Of a stretch of DNA of 64,000 bases, positions 48,236 through 63,492 are shown piece after piece. The stretch is from Berberis thunbergii (lineage: Eukaryota > Streptophyta > Magnoliopsida > Ranunculales > Berberidaceae): the NCBI GenBank assembly GCA_003290165.1, contig QNQO01001835.1, positions 1 to 64,000 of the forward strand, in the 5' to 3' direction. The notes under the pieces are model-generated. The model saw only the letters and a list, made by a program, of their open reading frames with translations, made no database searches and was not told the DNA's origin. The translations under genes were made by a program, and so were the position numbers. The first letter of the stretch is position 1. Each line of letters opens with the position of its first letter.

Positions 48236-51001
48236 TTCATGAGAAAAATCTGGGAAAATCGAGTGGGAATGAAAGGATCATGCAAGAGGCATTCACGATT
48301 TTGGAAGCTTCAAAATCGTATTTGAGGAGTCTTGTTTGAGAAGTGTTTGAGAAATTTGGGAATGAGAGAAGTTTTTTTCCCCAATAAAAATTGGAGTATA
48401 TTCTCTTTATATAGTTTTATTTTTTATCTATCAATAAAAGTTATACTTATTATTTACGAATGGCATGATATCATTTTAGATTTTGGCATAGTGGCCTCAT
48501 AATAACCTATTTGCTTACCATATTATTATTTAAATTAAATTAATAACTTATTTTATGGCTTTTTAAAAACTGCATAGTAGTTAAAAAAATCACAACTACT
48601 ATGTATGTTTAAAAATTTCTTATTAATTCATTCCATTGCTCGTGGTGTTAGGTCTTTAATAAATGGTGGTGTAAATTTTGGAAATATTATGATCGATATT
48701 GATCAGTAGTGATAGAATTTATCAAATTTACACAAACATATGAGAAAATAACTAAATAATAATTAGGCCTTAGATGAGTTAAAAATATATGAGCCTAGTT
48801 TAATAATCATTGTAGTGGCTAAAGAATTAATATGAAATTCAGTTTAGTTTAGTTTCTATTTTTCAATAGGATTTTAGTTTTGTTCTAATTGGATTGTCGT
48901 TTTTATTTCCCAATAAACCTTGGATTTCCAAAGGCTATTACGACAATCCAAAGTTGAGTTAGGCCTTTAAATGACTATTTCGCAAGGGGCGTGTCTGATG
49001 AAAAGCACCATCGGTACGTAAATGAGACAACACTCCAATCACCCAATCATGCAAAGGCCTGAGCAAAATGAGTAAGGATGGCTGAGATCCGAACCTTGAC
49101 CGCTCCCTCGAGCTTGACTCTTAGGTGACCACACTCAGGTCTGCCTACTGGTGAGTTGTTCTGCTGGCCCATGGCAGATTGACCAACAGTGTTCAGTAGC
49201 CAGCAATCCACATTACCGCCTTCTGAAAAGGGAAGCACCCATTCCCCTGGATACACGATTCGAAATCAAAATCATGTATCTAGCATCTCCCTAAATATTT
49301 TGGGATCTGTGAGAAGGCAGTAGCTTTGAAGGTGTCATGTATTGTTCAAGGAATTATTTCAATCAAACTATTATTCGAGAAGGGTTATCTCATTCCTCTC
49401 TAATTATCATTAACCTATCAAACTAATTGTACTAAACCTGAATAAAAAGGGTTATGTAAAAAGTATCGTAATTTTTTTCTATCTAAAAGCATGGGTGTTG
49501 GTTGATAGTTGACGACTATCATCACTCAAGCTTGTTTAAAAAATCCAATTGGGTGTTTTCACAAAAGAATTTTTGCCTCGCATGTAATGCATATGACTAT
49601 GAAGCAATGCTAAATAATAGTGTAATTTTTTTTATCATTATAAAATAATTTAATTTAGTACATTTAGTGGTTGAACTTAATGCCCTCAATCAAACAACAT
49701 TACTACTTTCAAGGCTTTTATCAATGAAATTTACTTCCTTTGAAAAAAAAAAAAATTTAGTTGGGAAAAACTTGTATCTACAAAACATTTGTCTCTGGAT
49801 TCTTTGAACCTTGTACAATATTTTGCAATGAAACAAAAAAAATTGCCAATAGTACAACAATTTCCAAAGAAACAATAATGAGTTAATGAGGTTTATTGGG
49901 ACATAAATTTTCATGGAAATGATTATTAGTTTTTTACAGGGAAAAATGTTGTTACCAATAAGGTTGCAATTATCAACAAAATTTTATTTCCTTGTTGTAG
50001 AAATGTCATTAAAATATATATTTTTTCTAAAAAAATATTTGTTTCTATTAGTAAACCAATTTCCAACAAAATAATGATTTATCACTATCAAATAGTTAAT
50101 GAGCTTTAACGAGAAATAGATTTTCATGAAAGTTGTCACGACCCGATCCGCAGAGTACTATATTGTCTGCTTTGGACCCAAGGCCCGCACGGCTTTAAAA
50201 TGCGTAGTATTTTGTAGATCCAAACTCGTACATATATAGTACGTCACCCTCCCTTACACAGGCGTTGTGAGACTATGATCTCCCCTTTGTAGCTTGCCAA
50301 CTCTCTTGGGATCCATGGGCTCTTTGGCTTCTCCCTCATCCTCCCCCTCAAGTATGTATCACAAAAGTAATTCTCACTTTTTACAAATGAAAAAAATTTG
50401 TTACTAACAAGGTTATAATTATCAAAGAAATTTTATTTCCTTGTTATAGAGATTTCATTAAAAAAGATTTGTTTCAACAAAATAACAAACGTTGCAAGTA
50501 GTATAGCAATTTTCAATGAAATATTACTTTGTTGCTATAAATTAGTGAACGAGTTTTAACAAAGAAAAAACTAATGGAAAAAATTATCAATCGTTATTAA
50601 CGAAACGAAACATGACTAATAATGTGATTATTATCTAGGAAAACATATTTCCTTACTAAATAAGTGTTAATATTCGTTAGCAAGGAATGTGATTTGCTGT
50701 TAAAATTAATCTTCTTTAACAATAAAATATTTCATTTCTGATGATGCCATAATTACCAAGGAACTAGTATTTTGTGGTAATAAAAAATATTTCGTTGGTA
50801 AATAAATTCGGCGGGAAATTAGATTTGGAGGGAATGCTTCCCGCCACCTATATTAAAATGAAATTTCCCACAAAATATATTTTGTTAGAAAAAAGTAACA
50901 ACTTTATGGTTGTTTCAATGAAATTTTTGTTTTCATTGGCAACAATACCATATTAACAAGGAAATTAAATTTGGTTGGGAAATGATAGATTTCTTGTAGT
51001 G
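48236..51001. mobile_element. CACTA-like non-autonomous segment, copy B, right end present
   Basis: Second copy of the segment at 42618-45217. It runs on to a terminus TTTCTTGTAGTG at 51001, the complement of CACTACAAGAAA, a common plant CACTA end. Subterminal repeats of the TTGGTTGGGAAAT and CAACAAAAT types fill the last kilobase. No matching left CACTA end was found near 48236, so the left side is truncated. No transposase is present. Confidence 0.7.
50134..50363 (-). mobile_element. TRIM solo LTR
   Basis: One 230-bp LTR with the same target duplication (AAAGT at 50129-50133 and 50364-50368), in the same place of the duplicated segment as the full TRIM in copy A. A small deletion removed the CCCACACAAGGG part near its end. 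Confidence 0.93.
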
Positions 51002-51237
51002 TTGCCTGGTGGAGGTAGACGATCTTGTTGAATCACATTTTCATTTGGTTACATCAAGTGATGCAATGTTTTTTGTGGTGTTATCTATCATTTTTATTGG
51101 TTTGTCACGTTACGCACACAATGGCTATCTCTATCAATGTCTTTCTTTGTAAGCTTCATCTTATTTAAAATGTAATTAAGTGACGTTTGTTTTTTGTTCT
51201 GATCAGTAATTTAATTTTGAATAAGAAGTGGTCCACT

Positions 51238-51945
51238 TTGATCGGGTGTTTTTTTAAGTAGTTAGAAGCTAACTTCTAACTGGAGTTAGATGTTATAAAC
51301 AAACTTATGAATTAACTGTTTGTTTTGCTTCTGAACGAGTTGCTGATCAGAAGCTGTAAAATTAAATGGTGTTTGTTTTTAGGTGCTGACTTGATTTTTT
51401 TTTTTTTTACATTTTTTCCCACTACCACAACTCCCACCGCCCACCACAAACCACCAACATTAACCCCTTTTCTACTTATTTTTTCTCCAAATACCATTAA
51501 GATCACTTTCCACCACTATAAAAAACCACCCTATATCCCTTTTTATTCCTCATACAATCTTCAATGGAGAGGAAGAAAAAGAGAAAGAGAAAAGGAAAGA
51601 GAAAGGGAAAGAGGAATAGAAGGAAAATGATAAGGAAGATGGGAGGCCAAGGAGGGTTGTGGCGACAGTGGCGACATTACACGCATGATACAGAGGAGGT
51701 GGAGAATAGATGGATAGTTGGTAGAGAAGAGGGGTAGTAGCAATCATTTCAAATTTATTGTGAGGTTATTATTGGAATGAATTTTCACTAAGCACTCATT
51801 CCTAAGTTATCAACACCGCCCATGATGCTTACTCCAATCAAAACTTCAACTTCTCATCAGAACTAAAAACAAACACTTTTTTTTTTAAAGTTTTCAGCTT
51901 CTTATTAAGACTTTTGAGTCTATTTAAAAACAACACCCTCTTAGT
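51238..51945. repeat. Inverted-repeat (MITE-like) element
   Basis: The outer ends read GGGTGTTTTTTTAAGTAG and the complement of CTATTTAAAAACAACACCC. Further inside, AGAAGCTG and GTGTTTGTTTTTAG recur in opposite direction near 51350-51382 and 51860-51900. Open frames in the 51540-51740 purine-rich core look like chance. Target duplications could not be fixed. Confidence 0.6.
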
Positions 51946-52270
51946 CTTGCTAAATAAACAATATTAAAAAAAATTATGAATTGATAAAGTTGATTGAATA
52001 CGAATTCGGTGAGATTTGATTAACTGAACATCGATTTCGTCCTAACTAATTGAAATAACCTAATATGACAATTCATTTTCAATTATAGGGATAATTGATC
52101 CAATCATCAATATCCCGATCCTAACCCATTGAATAAGGCTAAACAAGTATCAAAACCAGTTTAGCTAAATTCTGTTAATAGTTATAAGAAAGAGAATGTT
52201 TTTCGTTGTAAACAATGTTTGTTTATTAGTTGCTTCCACCTAATCAATCAATAAGTACCCATATTCAACA

Positions 52271-52280
52271 CTATTTATAC
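52271..52280 (+). promoter_or_regulatory. Probable TATA box of the beta-glucosidase gene
   Basis: CTATTTATAC lies about 100 bp upstream of the ATG at 52372, a usual distance for a plant TATA box plus short leader. Confidence 0.5.
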
Positions 52281-53029
52281 TTGCAAAGTGGAAAATTTCT
52301 TATTACAAAAAGTATTTTTTATTTATTAATTTTTCTCACAAATAAAATCGGGAGAGAACAAAAATAACACAATGGCATCTCTTGCAACAACAATGTCTTC
52401 ACCACTTCTTTTTACATTATGTTTCACAGTTTCCATTGTTTGGCCACACCTTCAATTCTTTGGTTTGTACTGTTTATTCGTCATCTCATTTACCAAAGAG
52501 ATGTTCCTTAAATTATTTGCTAATTATTGTTATTGTTTGCAGTAGTATGGGCTGAAGGCAATTGTGCGAATATATCAAATACAAACAATGACTGCATTAT
52601 AAGGAGATCTAACTTTCCAATAAACTTCAAATTTGGAGCGGGTACTTCAGCTTTTCAGGTTTATCTAATAACTATTTTTCTTTTTTACTTTTTTGTTATC
52701 TCTCGTGAATTAAGTCATATTGTCAAACTAAAGAAAAGGTAACTTGTAATAAATTTTAGCTCAAGTCATGACCTTAATTATATATATCATTCAACAAGGA
52801 AAACTACAACTTTTAATATTTCTTTATTATTATGGTCCAGAAAGCATATATATATATTTTGGTCCAAACACGAAGAATTTTGTTGAAGATAAGATGAGAA
52901 ACAAAATACAATCATCCCTATATCAAGGAATGCCAAGACACCATGAAGGTGTTAAAAACGAAGTCTCTAAAGAGATTACAAGCCGAACCCATCTTCCATA
53001 ACAATTCCCTAATCTCGATAAAGGTCGAG

Positions 53030-53530
53030 TGCTCCAATCTGTTAAGCCCGTCAAAAACCATCATATTTCTCTCTTTCTACACACACCACATGAGCACATG
53101 AGAAACCCTACGCCATGACCATTCTGCAAGCCGGGATGGATTAGCTTGGGACCACCAAATTAGCCAATCCAAAAGGGAACCTTGAAACATCAAACTCATA
53201 CCAAATTCTAACAAGAAACTGTTCCAAATGGATTTGGAGAATCTGCAATGAAGCATCAAATGATCCAGAGTCTCGCCATTCTCATTACAAAGCACACAAA
53301 GACTTCTTGTATGGATTCCTCTCTTCTTCAACCTGTCTTTAATCAAGATCCTCTCATGCAATACCTACCAACAAAAGAAATTAATTCGAGGAAGAAGATT
53401 ATTCACCCAAACAAAATTCTTGTGAGAAGAAATGAAGGGGTTGGAGTGGGTCTCATAATGAGATGCAGCCAACATATCTATAAATTCTTTTACCGAGAAA
53501 CCACACCTTTACCCTTCCACAGAAAACTAT
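53030..53530 (-). pseudogene. zf-RVT fragment of a non-LTR element in intron 2
   Basis: The minus strand encodes the zinc-binding domain that follows plant LINE-type reverse transcriptase: WVNNLLPRINFF, a stop in place of the next Gln, then LHERILIKDRLKKRG. CVLCNENGETLDHLMLHC follows with the Cys/His spacing intact. It explains the long second intron of the beta-glucosidase gene. Confidence 0.8.
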
Positions 53531-56500
53531 CAGATCCCTATGAGAACATATGAATATCCAACAGTTGCATTAAATTGGCAATTTAAAGTAAAATATTAAG
53601 CCTTTTTTTTTCTTTTGCAATTAAATTTGATTATTTCACAATGCTATCGTTGCTATGCTAATAGTGGATCACATTTTTTATATATGACTGAAACAGATAG
53701 AAGGAGCATATGATAAAGATGGTAAAGGACCAAGTGTTCAAGACTATTCCGGCCCAAAAATAGGTTTTTTCAATTTTGCAATTTTTTTTATTATTACTTA
53801 TCAATTGACATTGTAGTTGTCATATTATACTTTGACCCCGGACTTATGATCGTGACAATATTTCTTACCACACTATAGGGAGAGTTGATACAAGAAATGG
53901 CGTTAATTCTTATTATATGTACAAAGTGAGTACATCAATCTTTGGGATTCTGAATGGTTTAATATCATGAAATTTGGATCAATTTTAATATCTAATTTTG
54001 TTTATCTCTTGTTACAATTACAGGAGGATATCATGACTTTGAGTTCTATCGGTTTGGATTCATATAGATTTTCAATTTCTTGGTCAAGGATATTGCCTGG
54101 TATTTTTCCTAACTACCTCTAACTTTTATTGGCATAGATGTCATTTTTCATTTTCTATCTTCTATCTCATGCAAATTAGAAACATTTGAAATTTTTATTA
54201 CCTTTTGGTTCAACAACAATTTTTATTCCTTTCGATTTTTTCATATATCTTAATTCTTTTCTATGTTCTTCTAATTTATGTATACTATAAAAATAGTTCA
54301 TAAAATTATTACTGACTTATGTGTTGCGCTATTTATTCAAGCCACATATATTAACGCCTATTTCATACCACTTATTTGGCTGCAACATTATTATATCTTG
54401 TACTTAATGACTCTTGAACCTTGTAGATGGAACAATGGAGGGTGGTGTCAATCCAAAAGGGATAGAATACTACAATAATCTTATAAATGGACTTCTTAAA
54501 AATGGTACAACTATATTGTCATTAATATAAATATTGGGTGTTTTTGTCATATATTTGTTGTGGTTGAGTTCATCAAGTGGTTCATGTATTTTTTTTAATG
54601 TAGGTATTACACCGTTTGTCACATTATTTCATTTGGACTTGCCAATGAAATTACAAGAAAAATATGGCGGGGTTTTAAGCCGCAATTTTGTGTAAGCATA
54701 ATAATTTGCCATCTGAAAATACTTTTCATTATATGTATAAAAAAATAACATTATAAATGTTTGTATTTCTAAAAGTACCTTTGAATGCTATTTCAGGAAA
54801 GATTTTCAGGCATATAGTGAAATTTGTTTTAGAACTTTCGGTGATAGAGTAAAACATTGGGTTACAATAAATGAACCATCTGTTCTTGCTAGCTATGGAG
54901 CAGAAAGTATAAATTCACTAACAGTGCCCTATATTATTGCGCACAATTTAATATTAGCGCATGGAGCTGTTGCAAAGATGTATAAAGAAAATTTCCAGGT
55001 ATGTAGGATAATATTTTGTATTTATTATTATTATTTTTATTAGAAAACAATAATTATATTAATTTTGAAAATGCATGTATTTTTTGTTCATTATTTTTAA
55101 ATTGTCGATTTCTTAGGTTACTCAACATGGAATGATTGGCATTTCACTTGTGTCAACGTGGTTTCAACCTTATTCTGAATCAAGCAGAGATATAAAAGCT
55201 GCAGAAAGAGCCATGGATTTTCTCTTTGGTTGGTAAGTTTCATTTTCTCATACAATGCAAAAACTTTGCGACAACATGTAAATCATAGAACTCTCGATAG
55301 GTTTTTCCTTCTCAACATTTTACAGAAAATTAAAATTGAACGAGTATTACATTTGCCTTTAAATAGAAAATGTTAGTGATTTTGAACTAAATAGATAAAA
55401 CTACCACATAAATTTATCTTTTTGTCAATTTTGGCAAACATATAAAATATCAAAATTTTATTTTTTAAATTTTTGTAAGGAAATTCTTCATTCCTTTTAA
55501 CAGGTGACATTATATTCAATTTAACGAATCAATATTGATGGCACTCTGAATCATTATGAAGTATAATTTACTATACATTTGTTTCATTTTGTGCTACGCA
55601 TATAGGTTTATGGAACCATTCACTTATGGAGATTATCCAAGTTCTATGATATCTTTGGTGAAGGACAGACTACCGAAGTTTACTAAAGAAGAAAAACAAA
55701 TGGTTATGGGATCACTTGATTTTGTTGGCATTAATTACTATTTTGCAAATTTTGCAAAAGATATCTCTATCAATGCGACGAATGTTACCGACGCTAAAAA
55801 TGACCGACATGTGATTGAAGGTGATGAGCATAATAAATAATATTTTTTCCTTCTATTCATGCAAAATATTAAAGTTGGCTACACCATTTACTTAAGTTCA
55901 GTTTTTCTTCTGTGTTACAGGAAACTTTGACAAGAATAATGTTAAAATTGAGGCAAGTTTATAGGAAACGATAAAATTATTTTAAATCTCTCGTATTTAG
56001 TGGGGTTAGTCTCTAATTTTACTAGTTTTATTTTTCAATCAAGCAGGAGTACAATCACATTCAAGATATGTTGGTCTACATCAAGAACAAATACAAAAGT
56101 CCACAAATTTATATCACGGAAAATGGTATCTTCCTCACCTACACTTGTTAAAATAAAAATAGGGCTAAGGTTTATGTATGTTGTTGAATGAGTTGTATAA
56201 TAATAAATAAAGAAATCACCTAAAATTCGAAATTAAATAATAAAAGCCCCTATGTGTGTTTTGGAAGAAACTTTGATGTGGATATATAAGTCAAAAGAAT
56301 ATGTTTTTGGCTTAAACATTGGATTTTGAATTAAAGAGATCATATGAAAATTTGTGTTGGAGGTTTGTTCTCTTCAATTTCTCTGTACATAATTTCTCTA
56401 ATCGTTCCTCGACATGAACATTAATATCATACTTGTGGCAGTTGATATAAAAAATCTAGGATTTGAACCCAGCTTAAGTTTGAGTACATCTAGAGATTAA

Positions 56501-57128
56501 TATTATACTTGTGACAATTGATTAAGTTTTAGTACATCTAGAGATTAATAAAAATCGAATAGGACATAAACAACAATGAGTTCTTATCAAAATCATAACT
56601 TATATATGTAATTATAGACTTAAATTTGTGTCTGCTCTTATAGGGATGGGACCTGATGAAAATTCACACCCAAAGATGCCATACTCCACGATCAAGATAG
56701 AATTGTCTTCCTTCAAAGAAATTTCTATTATATCCAAGAAGCAATTAAGTAAGTTGTATTTTTTTAATTATGACAATGATAAATCAACTAACGGTATTGT
56801 TTTCTAGAAAATGATAAAATTTTATTTTTGTGCGCATATGCATACGAGTTTGATGGACAAATAAAATTTACAGGTTAGGTGCAGATGTTAAAGGGTACTT
56901 CCATTGGTCCCTTATGGATAATGTTCAAGGAAATCTTGGTTACAATGTGAGGATGGGGCTATACTATATAGATTACACGGACAACTTCAAACGATATCCT
57001 AAAGACTCCATCAACTGGCTCAGAAATTTCTTAAAGGACACTACTACAAATATTAGCTTAGGTAACGCCACTTAGATAGCGCTTTTGTAAAGAGCTATCC
57101 AAGTGGGCGCTAGGATAGCGCTTATTTG

Positions 57129-57160
<32 letters not shown>

Positions 57161-57339
57161 CACTACAATAGCGCTTTTAAAATTTTTTTTCAGTTAAGCG
57201 CTATCTTAATTATGTCTTAGATAGCGCTTTAAAAAACGCTATGTGAAAAAACGTTACCGAAACTACCATAGCGCTTTTAAAGTGATTGCATAGCGCTTTA
57301 AAAGCGCTATGCTACTTACATTTAGTATAGCGCTTTATA

Positions 57340-57763
57340 AAAAAAAATCTTTTCTTTCTCTTTCACTTTCTCTTTCTCTTTCCCTTCGTCCTTGGTAACC
57401 CCTTTCTTCAACACATTAGGCGCTTTCTCCTCCACCAGTTCCTTAGCCTCCTTCAACCCTAAATCTGTAAAAGTTCTCACTTCTTTAATGATTTTAATTT
57501 TCGCAGCTGCGTCAAACTTCTCGAGCTTTATATCGAACACCGTCTTCTCTTCCACCTTCGCACCGCCTGCTGCTGCATCTCCCGATCCCACCGATCCCCC
57601 TTTCGAGTTTGTTGAGACTCAACAGCTCGTCTGCAATCCTTTCGAGCTTCTGTGTGGTTGCTTCGTTTGATGTCTCTGTCGAGAGCGATCGGTGAGTGGT
57701 GAAGAGAAGCCTCGATATGGATCTACGAGGCATTCTTGAAGCTATTGAGGTCATTTTCATCAA
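57340..57763 (-). pseudogene. Mitochondrial ribosomal protein L7/L12 fragment
   Basis: The first part reads as a mitochondrial presequence and N-terminus (RMPRRSISRLLFTTHRSLST, then [18 protein letters not shown]). After a frame change and loss of the hinge region, the C-terminal domain follows ([54 protein letters not shown]). It ends in a low-complexity Lys-Glu run that replaces the last helix. It lies inside the CACTA element, against its direction. The two-part match suggests capture of a host gene copy followed by decay. Confidence 0.85.
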
Positions 57764-57884
57764 TAAAAATCAAATCTTGACGTCTTTCTTTCTTTCTTCT
57801 TCAAATCACCATTGAAGAGAGAGAGTACTCCAATTGTGAGACACCAAAGACACCAAAGAAGAACAACAGCCTTCTTACATCTCA

Positions 57885-60528
<2,644 letters not shown>

Positions 60529-60634
60529 TGAATGAAATATATTGCAAGTATACACATCCAGGATTTACCCATTTGTTATTGTAAAATACTAATGCTTTCT
60601 GTTAAGACAAATGTTCATTGGTAAAGAATTAAAA

Positions 60635-60660
60635 AAAAAACACACACACACACACACACA
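60635..60660. repeat. CA dinucleotide microsatellite
   Basis: About eleven CA units follow a run of A, inside the CACTA element just after the spermidine synthase exons. Confidence 0.9.
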
Positions 60661-61811
60661 CCATAATTAATTAAAGGAACATAATCCTTCAAAATGGAGT
60701 TTCTTTGTCCAATAGATACCTATTTGGAATCAAATGACAGAGAAAAGTTTCAACCTCAGTTTCAACCACTAAAAAACATGACCCTACCAATTTAATTTAC
60801 CCATAATCTGAGGTTTATCCAAGAAATCAAACAGTTTCTGACTTCCTGAAAGTACATAACGAGTTTCATATGCAATTTGCTGGTAACCACTGCCATGTTT
60901 TAGGAATTTTTTTTGCTCTCTTTTAGTTGCCGCTGCCTTGGAAGAATCTCCTTGTTACTTTCTTGTTCAGGTCTTTACCCTCTACCATGATCTCAGCTCA
61001 AGTTGTACCCTTATTGATCATGTACTACACAAATCTACTCATCCTATCAGATAAAAGATATCAGTAATTCAGTTCGTATCTCTCTACAACTTATCCGTTT
61101 CTAAGATCAACGAATGAATTCACCTCAACAACTCTGTGATCATCCTCCCTTTAACCTTTCTTTCTTTTTCCCCTCGAAACAGACCTGTATGAAACAAACC
61201 ACAAGTATAACTACAAAACTCTTTGATCATGCAAAACTCTTAGTTGCATAAGCACAAAACAGACCTGGAAAGAAACTGGGAAACTCTGTTTCTTCACAGA
61301 GTTTCTTTACAGGCAAGAAACAGGCAAGAAACTGGGAAACTCTGTTGTAAAGAAACTCTGTTTTCAGTTCCTTAAAAATCCAACTCAATTTCCAGTTTCC
61401 TGGGAGGACTTGACAATTGGAGAACAGATTGGACAAGGTAGTAATAACTGGAAATCATAGCAGTCATTAGAAGGGAGATCTCTTATATGATAATGAATAT
61501 ACGGCAGGTTATCTAGAAGGAGGGAAATTCAATATAGGCTGCTCTTTTAGGGTGTTCTCCTAATCATGAGGGTAATTAGAAGGGAGATCTCTTATATGAT
61601 AATGTAGTTATGATATCAATTGAAGATCAAACTAGTTCTATCAAATTCAATACAAGAAACCCAGGAATTGACAATTGATTTTGTTAATGTGTTTGTTGTT
61701 TTCTTTCCATTTGTTGTGTGATTGTGTTTGTTGCTTCAATTGCTGAAAAATGTACTAATAATTGACATGTAATGACCTCTTCGGTATTGCTGTTCTTGTA
61801 CAAAACTTGCA

Positions 61812-62937
61812 GCAAGAGACAAGAGTTCCTGATGTGGATATCCGTGGTTCCTTTAAGGTAGATGAAAACTTGGACACTGATACATTGGAGCAGCAATTGG
61901 ATGAGGTAACTAAGAAGAGGAAAGAGTTGCAACAGAAGGAAATCGATCTGCAGGCTATCATCATGGCCCGGAAACTAATGGAAAAGCCGAATAACTCTGG
62001 TTCGCAACGTAAAAGGCCAAAAAAGGCTGCTCCCAAGGTAAATTGGTATTTCCAATTTTTCTTTGATATTTAAAATTTCTTTGGTTTGTTCAGTTTTAGT
62101 TTTGTAATATAGTTACTTGAGGTTTATAACATGCTCATAAATCATAATAAAATTCTAAAAATGAGTAGTTGGTATTCAGTTTTGCCGAAAATACATTCTC
62201 TTGAGTCTATTTAAGCTGTTTTTTAAAACAAAATAATGTGAATTGCAGGCAAATGCTCAGATCGTTGCTGACATGGATGAACATTACAGTAATGTGCAGA
62301 ACGAACAACAGGACAATGATGCTTCTAAGATCAAGGTTTGGCTTTTAACTTCATTTTTAGAATTTTCCACGTTGATTTAGTTGTTGAGTTTCACTTAAGC
62401 TTGTAGTTGTTGATTTTCACTTAAGTTCTTAGTTGCTGAGTGCTTCTGTATCCTGTGTACTTGTCTTTTTAGTAGTACTTCCTTGCATTTAAAGGCATAA
62501 GATAGGTTTCTAGGTTTTTTAGATGAGCCTGTCTACGAAGTAGTAGGAAGTTTAATAACATTTAGCATTACCCGAGGCACACTAGCAGTTCTCATAGTTG
62601 ATTGTGGAAATGAGCGAGTGGTTTGCATATATATAGTAGCAATAATAGGTGTGTTCTTATATTTCAGGTTAAGATTTATATACCGACTTAGTGTGTGTGT
62701 GTGTGTTGTTATACTTATACAATGCCATGATGCAATTTCAGGTTATGCGAGGATACAATTTGAAGTGGCGGTAGAATCTGAGAAACATTCAGCGGTGCCG
62801 CAATGTACAGACGAAGTTAGGACTGTAGGAGAAGCTGTTGGCCATTTCATTTCGTGGCCAAAAAAGCTGGTGTATATATATGATAGCATATTAACAATTT
62901 TGTATGAATGCTTAAATTATATTTTGAATGAATGAGA
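61812..62937 (+). pseudogene. 3' part of a CACTA transposon gene
   Basis: Exon-like blocks are 61812-62037 (a charged coiled coil, DTDTLEQQLDEVTKKRKELQ, then a basic NSGSQRKRPKKAAPK stretch), 62250-62335 (VADMDEHYSNVQNEQQDND), and 62742-62937. The last block holds GYARIQFEVAVESEKHS and VRTVGEAVGHFISWPKKLV. The latter matches the 'GEAVG.F..WPk.l' domain (DUF8039 type) found in plant CACTA proteins. Reading the last exon in phase with the previous one gives an early stop, so the gene is probably broken. The catalytic transposase region is not present. Confidence 0.6.
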
Positions 62938-63492
62938 AATAGTTAGTTATCATGTTGTGTCTTTATTGATTGATTGAACGTTGTCATTATTATATTAAAT
63001 ATTATATTTAGCCCAGAAAATCGGTATCGGAAAAATAGAAAAAACAAATCAAATAACTTATATAGCGCTCAAATTAGCGCTATCTAAGTTTAACATATAT
63101 ACTACAATAGCGCTTCTTTAAGCGCTATCTAAGAACAATCTAATTACTTCCATAGCGCTTATTTACGCGCTATCTTAGCAGATAAACAAATCTAATTTAA
63201 AAAAATCATTTAAATTAAATAGCGCTTAACAAAGCGCTATTCAAGCTAATTTAAAAAAAATTAGCGCTTACATAGCGCTTTAGAAGGCGCTATTGAAGTT
63301 AATAAAAAAAAAAAAAAAACGCTTAGATAGCGGATTTTAAAGCGCTATCTAAGCGAAGCGCTATTCAAGTACGCGCCTTGCATAGCGCTTTTTTGAGCGC
63401 TATCTAAGCCTATTTTTAAGCGCTATGCAAGCCTATATTTGTAGTAGTGGGAGGATTCGAACTCTACGAAGAACTCTTCACGCCAACATTGA

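Noticed and set aside
57162..57175. A second CACTACAATAGCGC word that could be the true left CACTA terminus
   Set aside because: The target duplication GGA and exact complementarity to the right end both place the terminus at 57039; this word is one of the subterminal repeats.
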